NCBI RefSeq assembly: GCF_946222605.1
Contig: NZ_CAMIIE010000040.1
Coordinates: forward strand, 1 to 27,586
DNA from: an uncultured Acidocella sp.
GTDB taxonomy: Bacteria; Pseudomonadota; Alphaproteobacteria; Acetobacterales; Acetobacteraceae
DNA: 27,586 nucleotides
Reading direction: 5' to 3'
A model generated the notes under the pieces. It had not been told where the DNA came from and searched no databases. It saw only the letters and a list, made by a program, of their open reading frames with translations. Position numbers and translations under genes: made by a program. Below, in pieces: positions 24,141 through 27,586 of the stretch; position 1 is the first letter of the stretch, and every line of letters begins with the position of its first letter.

Positions 24141-24263
24141 GTGACCATTACGTCTCGCCCGCAAGCTGCTTGCGCCGCGACCTCCGGCAATATTTGCCGG
24201 CATGGCGCGATGCGATTTCGGCCTGATCTCCGCGCCGCCGCGGCGTACCACCCCCAGCCCTAA
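24141..24263 (+). CDS. possible 40-codon leader ORF before the transporter
   Basis: A GTG at 24141 with GGAG 9 nt upstream opens a 40-codon frame whose TAA (24261-24263) is part of TAAGGA, the ribosome site of the next gene. This layout would couple its translation to that of the transporter. The peptide (MTITSRPQAACAATSG start) matches nothing I know. About two thirds of the third positions are G or C, no better than chance here, so it may be fortuitous. Confidence 0.25.
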   Translation: MTITSRPQAACAATSGNICRHGAMRFRPDLRAAAAYHPQP

Positions 24264-24273
24264 GGACAGCAAC

Positions 24274-25656
24274 ATGGCCACGGAAGCTCCTGGCAAAGTC
24301 GAGCAACATACGATCTACCAAATCCCTCTCGATCAGCGCCACGGCACCTGGCGGGATCTGTTCACCATCTGGTTCGGCTCGAACATCATGATGCTGACGA
24401 TCATCACCGGCTCACTGGCATCGGCCGTGTTCAAGCTGGATTTCGTCAGCTCCTGCCTTTCGATCATCATCGGCAATCTGGTCGGCGCGATTTTCATGGC
24501 GCTGCATTCGGCGCAGGGCGCGCGGCTTGGCGTGCCGCAGATGGTGCAGACGCGCGGGCAGTTCGGGACCATCGGCGCGGTGCTGGTGGTGGCCATCGTC
24601 ATCGTCATGTATGTCGGCTTTCTGGCCTCCAATATCGTGCTCGCGGGACAATCCTTGCACACGATCGCGGCGGGGATCGACCAACGCTGGCTGATCGTGC
24701 TGATCGCGGTGATCAGCGTCATCGCAACGATTTTCGGGCACGACCTCATTCACGCCTACGCGCGGGTGATCACCTGGGCATCCGGTCTGGCGCTCCTGGT
24801 CAGCTTCGCCTGGATCGTGCTGGTGCATGGCCTGCCCGGCAATTTCATGGCGATGAACCATTTCAACCTGGCCGGGTTCTGCAGCATGGTCTCGGTCGGT
24901 GCGCTCTGGCAGATTGCCTACGCGCCCTATGTTTCGGATTACAGCCGCTATATGCCGCATGATACGGGTGCGAAGGACGCGTTCTGGGCCTCCTACTGGG
25001 GCTGCACGCTCGGCTCGATTTTCCCGATGATTTTGGGGGCGATGCTGGGGCTGGTTGCGGCGAATGGCGATCCGGTCGCGGGGCTCACCAGCTTTACCGG
25101 GGCGGTCGCGGTGCCGGTTGTGATCATTTTTTCCATCGGCATCGCCGGCACCAATGCGATGAACCTCTATTGCGGCGTGCTCTCCACCATCACGCTGGTG
25201 CATACATTCGCACCGGGCTGGAAGCCGGGGGCGGCGGCGCGCACCATCACCGCGATCGCGATCACGTTGGTTGGTCTCGCCATCGCCTTGTTCGCGGCGG
25301 GGGCATTCCTGACCAACTACACCAATTTCATCCTGTTGCTGCTCTATGTGCTGGTGCCCTGGACGGCGATCAATCTGGTGGATTTCTACCTGGTGCGGCA
25401 TGGGGATTACGATGTCGGGGCGTTTTTCACCGCCGCGGGCGGCATCTACGGGCGCTTCAATAAATCGGCGATCTTCTGCTATATATTGGGGATTCTCATT
25501 CAGCTGCCGTTTGTCTCGAACGATCTCTATACCGGCCCGGTGGCGAAGGCGCTGGACGGGGTGGATCTCTCCTGGATCGTCGGGCTTTGCGTGATCAGCC
25601 CGGTCTATTATGTGATGGCGCGCAAGAGCGCGGCCAGTCTCGTGCCGGCTGTGTAG
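24274..25656 (+). CDS. NCS1 family nucleobase-type cation symporter
   Basis: The 460-residue membrane protein has about twelve hydrophobic helices and the NCS1 opening QIPLDQRHGTWRDLFTIWFG, followed by the first helix with NIMMLTIITGS, the GARLGVPQMVQTRGQFG loop, and DYSRYMPHDT later. NCS1 carriers import cytosine, purines, allantoin, hydantoins, thiamine or pyridoxine with Na+ or H+; specificity cannot be read from sequence alone. ATG 24274 has AAGGA 7 nt upstream; the frame open to 24202 lacks a ribosome site. It faces a strong hairpin at its 3' end. Beside an M20 deacylase, it probably imports that enzyme's substrate or a precursor. Confidence 0.9.
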   Translation: MATEAPGKVEQHTIYQIPLDQRHGTWRDLFTIWFGSNIMMLTIITGSLASAVFKLDFVSSCLSIIIGNLVGAIFMALHSAQGARLGVPQMVQTRGQFGTIGAVLVVAIVIVMYVGFLASNIVLAGQSLHTIAAGIDQRWLIVLIAVISVIATIFGHDLIHAYARVITWASGLALLVSFAWIVLVHGLPGNFMAMNHFNLAGFCSMVSVGALWQIAYAPYVSDYSRYMPHDTGAKDAFWASYWGCTLGSIFPMILGAMLGLVAANGDPVAGLTSFTGAVAVPVVIIFSIGIAGTNAMNLYCGVLSTITLVHTFAPGWKPGAAARTITAIAITLVGLAIALFAAGAFLTNYTNFILLLLYVLVPWTAINLVDFYLVRHGDYDVGAFFTAAGGIYGRFNKSAIFCYILGILIQLPFVSNDLYTGPVAKALDGVDLSWIVGLCVISPVYYVMARKSAASLVPAV

Positions 25657-25674
25657 ACGCGAAGATCAGACTCA

Positions 25675-25709
25675 GAATATTGCCGGCTTTACCAAAGCCG
25701 GCAATATTC
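25675..25709. terminator. strong hairpin between convergent genes
   Basis: Perfect 16-bp arms GAATATTGCCGGCTTT (25675-25690) and its complement (25694-25709) enclose the loop ACC. It lies 19 nt after the NCS1 stop and overlaps the stop codon and final codons of the minus-strand gene at 25689-26174. No long T run follows on either strand, so it may also protect mRNA 3' ends. Confidence 0.7.
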
Positions 25710-26174
25710 GCGGGCATTTTCAAGGTTCGGCCCGGGCGTTGCGTCCGGGCCGAGCTGTTTCAGAAACCCGTCCGGGGCGCTGGGGCGCGGGGTGTCGCCG
25801 CAATTGGTATGCACCCAATCCATTCCCATTCGTCCGTTGCGCAGGCTGTAGAGTTTGCCGCACAGCGCCAGCCGCATGCCGGGATGCAGCGCTGAAAGCG
25901 GCGCCGGAACCGCGCCGGGGGCTGCGTCGTAGCCGGCCGCGAAGACGTTATCCGCGCGAACATCGTAGATCTGACCATCATCGCCGCGTAGCAGGATCTT
26001 GCTGTGGGAAAGTGCCACCCCGTCGCGATAGTCCCGGGCGCGGACGAAGAACGGGCCATGCGCGATGGTGCCGGTCAGGTACTGTCCTTGCCGCGCCTGG
26101 CACAGTCTGGCCTCATCGGCCAAGGCGGCGTTGGCGGCGCCGCAGAGAATGAAGGCGATGGCCCAGAGCCGCAT
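25689..26174 (-). CDS. small secreted four-cysteine protein of unknown function
   Basis: From ATG 26174 (GGGAG 7-8 nt upstream) the product is 161 residues with a signal peptide (MRLWAIAFILCGAANAALA, cleavage probably after A19). The mature part has four cysteines (C25, C105, C125, C158), enough for two disulfides in the periplasm. The motif DWVHTNCGD (119-127) is preceded by LALCGKLYSL; I do not recognise a named family with confidence. It lies 22 nt after the lipocalin gene on the same strand and is probably cotranscribed. The 3' end is embedded in the hairpin at 25675-25709. Confidence 0.8.
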   Translation of the reverse strand: MRLWAIAFILCGAANAALADEARLCQARQGQYLTGTIAHGPFFVRARDYRDGVALSHSKILLRGDDGQIYDVRADNVFAAGYDAAPGAVPAPLSALHPGMRLALCGKLYSLRNGRMGMDWVHTNCGDTPRPSAPDGFLKQLGPDATPGPNLENAREYCRLW

Positions 26175-26196
26175 GGAATCTCTCCCGTTGTCCGCG

Positions 26197-26757
26197 TCAT
26201 TTAGCCGGTTGGCCGGTCGGCGGGAAGCGGGCGGGATATTCCAGCTTGCCCTGATAGCCGAGCGCACGGACACGCGCCGTCAGCTGTTCCACCAGCGCCG
26301 GGGCGGGATCGGGCGTGCGGGTGAAGACGGAGAGCAACGTCATTTGCGGGTTGGCGACGATGAACCAGCTATAATCGGCGTCGTGATCGAGGACCCAGTA
26401 GGTATAGGGGATGGTGAACAGATGCCAGAGCCGGTAGCGCACGAGAAATTTGTTGTTGGCGCCGGGGGCCAGAATCGCGACGTTGCCCTGGAAGGATTTT
26501 TCCCTGCCCGCCGGCGTGTGCATGCGGCAGGCATCGCGCTCCATCAGCTGGCCCTGGGCGTTGGCGAAATAGCGCGTGGTGCCGGCGACGCAGCCATCGG
26601 TCAGTTTCATTGGGATGCGGCCGATTTCGTACCAGGTGCCGGTAAACAGCCGCGACATCTCAACCGGCTTTTGCGGTTGCGGCGCGATGACGGGCGCGGG
26701 TGTTCCGGCACAGCCTGAGATCAGCAGCAGCAAGGGAATGAGCAGCCATCCGCGCAT
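26197..26757 (-). CDS. lipocalin family outer-membrane lipoprotein (Blc-like)
   Basis: The 186-residue product starts with a lipoprotein signal peptide (LLLISGC, Cys16) and carries the lipocalin motif GTWYEIGRIP (40-49), with later strands FLVRYRLW, YTYWVLDHDADYSWFIVANP and a C-terminal helix (LVEQLTARVRALGY). Bacterial lipocalins (Blc) bind lysophospholipids or fatty acids at the outer membrane. ATG 26757 has AAGGA 7 nt upstream; an in-frame ATG at 26778 would add seven charged residues before the signal peptide and is less likely. It probably shares a transcript with the secreted protein downstream. Confidence 0.9.
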   Translation of the reverse strand: MRGWLLIPLLLLISGCAGTPAPVIAPQPQKPVEMSRLFTGTWYEIGRIPMKLTDGCVAGTTRYFANAQGQLMERDACRMHTPAGREKSFQGNVAILAPGANNKFLVRYRLWHLFTIPYTYWVLDHDADYSWFIVANPQMTLLSVFTRTPDPAPALVEQLTARVRALGYQGKLEYPARFPPTGQPAK

Positions 26758-26809
26758 GGATCGGTCCTTCCGGGTCAAAGCCTGTCTACGCGGGCTTTGG
26801 CGCGGCGGA

Positions 26810-27011
26810 TCACCTGATGCTGTTGAGCCTGGGGCTGTTGAAGCTGATATTCACGCTGTAGGCCGCGAGGAGGGCGTTCGGGGTGACGCTGGTCTCGGCG
26901 TTCTGAGAGGCGTTGACGAGGTGGACCGGTATCGTCGCTTCGGTTGGCAACGCTCAATATGCCGGCCAAGGCGGCCAGCCATGACGCAAAGACGCGGAGT
27001 GTGGGCTTCAA
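26810..27011 (-). pseudogene. frameshifted gene for a tiny secreted protein
   Basis: From ATG 27011 the first 22-23 codons encode a signal peptide (MKPTLRVFASWLAALAGILS, then VA). After that the annotatable frame turns to low-GC3 codons, while the frame one base over becomes strongly coding: 34 of its last 36 codons end in G or C, to a TGA at 26810-26812. Its product runs TEATIPVHLVNASQNAETSV to the C-terminus SPRLNSIR. The span is 202 nt, one more than 67 codons; dropping one base near GCCAAC restores a 66-residue secreted protein with cleavage after SVA. It is either a recent pseudogene or a base-call error. The family is unknown. Confidence 0.5.
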
Positions 27012-27393
27012 TTTTATCTGATGCCCAACGCGAACGTTTAGTGAAAAATTGTTTGTATGGCTATCGTTGTATGTATCGATGGTAATGATTGTGAATCAAC
27101 TTCAAGTAAATGAATTGCTGAAACGGGTTGAAAACCAGAGGTGGAAAACTTTTAATATTTTCGACAGAAACATAGAATGTCGCTAAAGATTTTGAATCAG
27201 ACGGGATTTTTGGTTTTGTTTAAGAAGCGCCCATCCGGATTGGGTCGCGATGTCATGGCACGCTTGGATTGTTTCGTTTTTCTGACGTCGCGTGGACGTT
27301 ACAATAAGCTATAATGATCTCGCTTTTCAAATGAGGGAAAAGTTAGCGTTTTTGTAATTGTTTCGTAACGAGAAAACAGTGTGCGGCGGGATT

Positions 27394-27460
27394 TTTAGAG
27401 CAATATGTGTTTGGGTTGACGCGCCAGCGTCAAAATAAACACATGAAATTGCTCGCTAAA
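27394..27460. repeat. three-tier palindrome in the AT-rich stretch
   Basis: Nested inverted repeats share one centre: TTTA plus GAGCAAT (27394-27404) with ATTGCTC plus TAAA (27448-27460), ATGTGTTT (27405-27412) with AAACACAT (27437-27444), and TTGACGC (27416-27422) with GCGTCAA (27427-27433) around GCCA. A 67-nt RNA from either strand would fold into a long hairpin with small internal loops. Function is unknown. Confidence 0.65.
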
Positions 27461-27466
27461 ACAAAA

Positions 27467-27501
27467 TCTAGAGCATCAAGCTAAAAGCTTGATGCTCTAG
27501 A
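27467..27501. repeat. perfect 16-bp-arm palindrome, family C edge sequence
   Basis: TCTAGAGCATCAAGCT (27467-27482) and its exact complement (27486-27501) enclose AAA. The TCTAGAGC edge is that of the MITE-like element at 4034-4162, whose ends carry CTAGAGCGCGATTGGTTCAG-like sequence. It is probably a minimal or solo-end relative. Confidence 0.65.
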
Positions 27502-27504
27502 CGC

Positions 27505-27530
27505 AAAAAACCGCGCCCGAGGGCGCGGTT
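27505..27530 (-). terminator. rho-independent terminator of ssb
   Basis: On the minus strand AACCGCGCC, a short loop and GGCGCGGTT are followed by a T run (complement of the A6 at 27505-27510). It lies about 30 nt beyond the ssb stop codon. Confidence 0.85.
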
Positions 27531-27558
27531 CGCGGTAAGCCGCCGAGATCAGGCGGGG

Positions 27559-27586
27559 TTAGAACGGGATTTCGTCGTCCAGATCG
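27559..27586 (-). CDS. ssb: C-terminal end of single-stranded DNA-binding protein
   Basis: Only the last eight codons and the TAA are in the window. They read DLDDEIPF, the conserved acidic SSB tail (consensus DxDDxIPF) through which SSB recruits repair and replication proteins. A good terminator follows. The tail is highly specific, so the call is strong despite its length. Confidence 0.85.

Larger units (their letters stand above)
23946..24273. other. 328-bp divergent intergenic region
   Basis: This holds the upstream regions of argE-like and NCS1. It contains the shared motif (24064-24083), an AT-rich stretch at 24105-24128, a possible leader ORF (24141-24263) and a perfect stem CCGGCAA/TTGCCGG with a TAT loop (24184-24200). 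I looked for a purine-type or other known riboswitch and recognised none. Confidence 0.5.
27012..27558. other. AT-rich intergenic stretch upstream of the frameshifted gene
   Basis: About 550 bp are visibly poorer in GC than anything else in the window, with many A/T runs. No convincing gene is seen. A 33-codon frame (27085-27186, starting MIVNQLQVNELLKRVENQRW) has a weak ribosome site. The right part carries two complex palindromes and the ssb terminator, each listed separately. The piece at about 27010-27085 reads ILSDAQRERLV, faintly like an IS5-type transposase start, but too short to call. Confidence 0.6.

Noticed and set aside
23946..24273. Riboswitch upstream of the nucleobase-type transporter
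   Set aside because: I could not recognise a purine, preQ1, THF or guanidine riboswitch core by eye. A covariance-model scan would be decisive.
27010..27085. ILSDAQRERLV as the start of an IS5-type transposase
   Set aside because: Only about ten residues look similar, no downstream transposase sequence or terminal repeats follow, and the frame stops at once.

Overview
The window is a GC-rich alphaproteobacterial chromosome segment with strongly GC-biased third codon positions. The gene set fits Rhodospirillales, most likely Acetobacteraceae. It includes a UPF0262 protein, a compact SRP RNA just upstream of dnaX, a HutF-type histidine pathway, a DUF2272 lipoprotein, and AAAAGTTTTTGG-ended palindromic intergenic repeats. 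The family assignment is inferred from gene content and from memory of similar repeats, not from a search. No rRNA, tRNA, CRISPR array, complete insertion sequence or prophage is visible.

Layout. Positions 1-4040 hold housekeeping genes: the first codons of a minus-strand gene; then, in minus-strand transcription order, SRP RNA (ffs, with a clear promoter), dnaX, ybaB and recR; and a diverging nudC on the plus strand. Positions 4040-8170 hold a lysine/alanine-repeat histone-H1-like protein (minus, with a good terminator) and a plus-strand run of UPF0262, mtnA (methionine salvage) and a DUF2272 lipoprotein. Positions 8170-11324 are a minus-strand efflux operon (FUSC/AaeB-like, DUF1656/AaeX-like, HlyD/AaeA-like). 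A class III sirtuin (cobB) and an orphan membrane-anchored protein follow.

Positions 13272-19802 are a histidine utilisation locus. hutF and hutC run leftward and hutI, hutH and hutU run rightward. Between them is a perfect TTGTATATACAA palindrome that fits a HutC operator. Together the enzymes take histidine to N-formylglutamate; the last enzyme, HutG, is not in the window.

Positions 19950-25656 are the most interesting part. They hold RidA, a class II aldolase/adducin-like protein, a DUF1028 protein, a LysR regulator, an ArgE-like M20 deacylase and an NCS1 nucleobase-type transporter, arranged as tightly packed convergent and divergent pairs. A similar motif (TGGTTCGG, then TTAATT) precedes both ridA and the argE/NCS1 divergent pair. 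This looks like an uncharacterised catabolic module for an imported N-acyl, N-carbamoyl or heterocyclic compound.

Positions 25689-27586 hold a small secreted four-cysteine protein and a lipocalin lipoprotein (probably one transcript), a frameshifted tiny secreted-protein gene, an AT-rich stretch of about 550 bp with elaborate palindromes, and the last codons of ssb with its terminator. At least three families of palindromic intergenic repeat are present, mostly abutting the 3' ends of genes.
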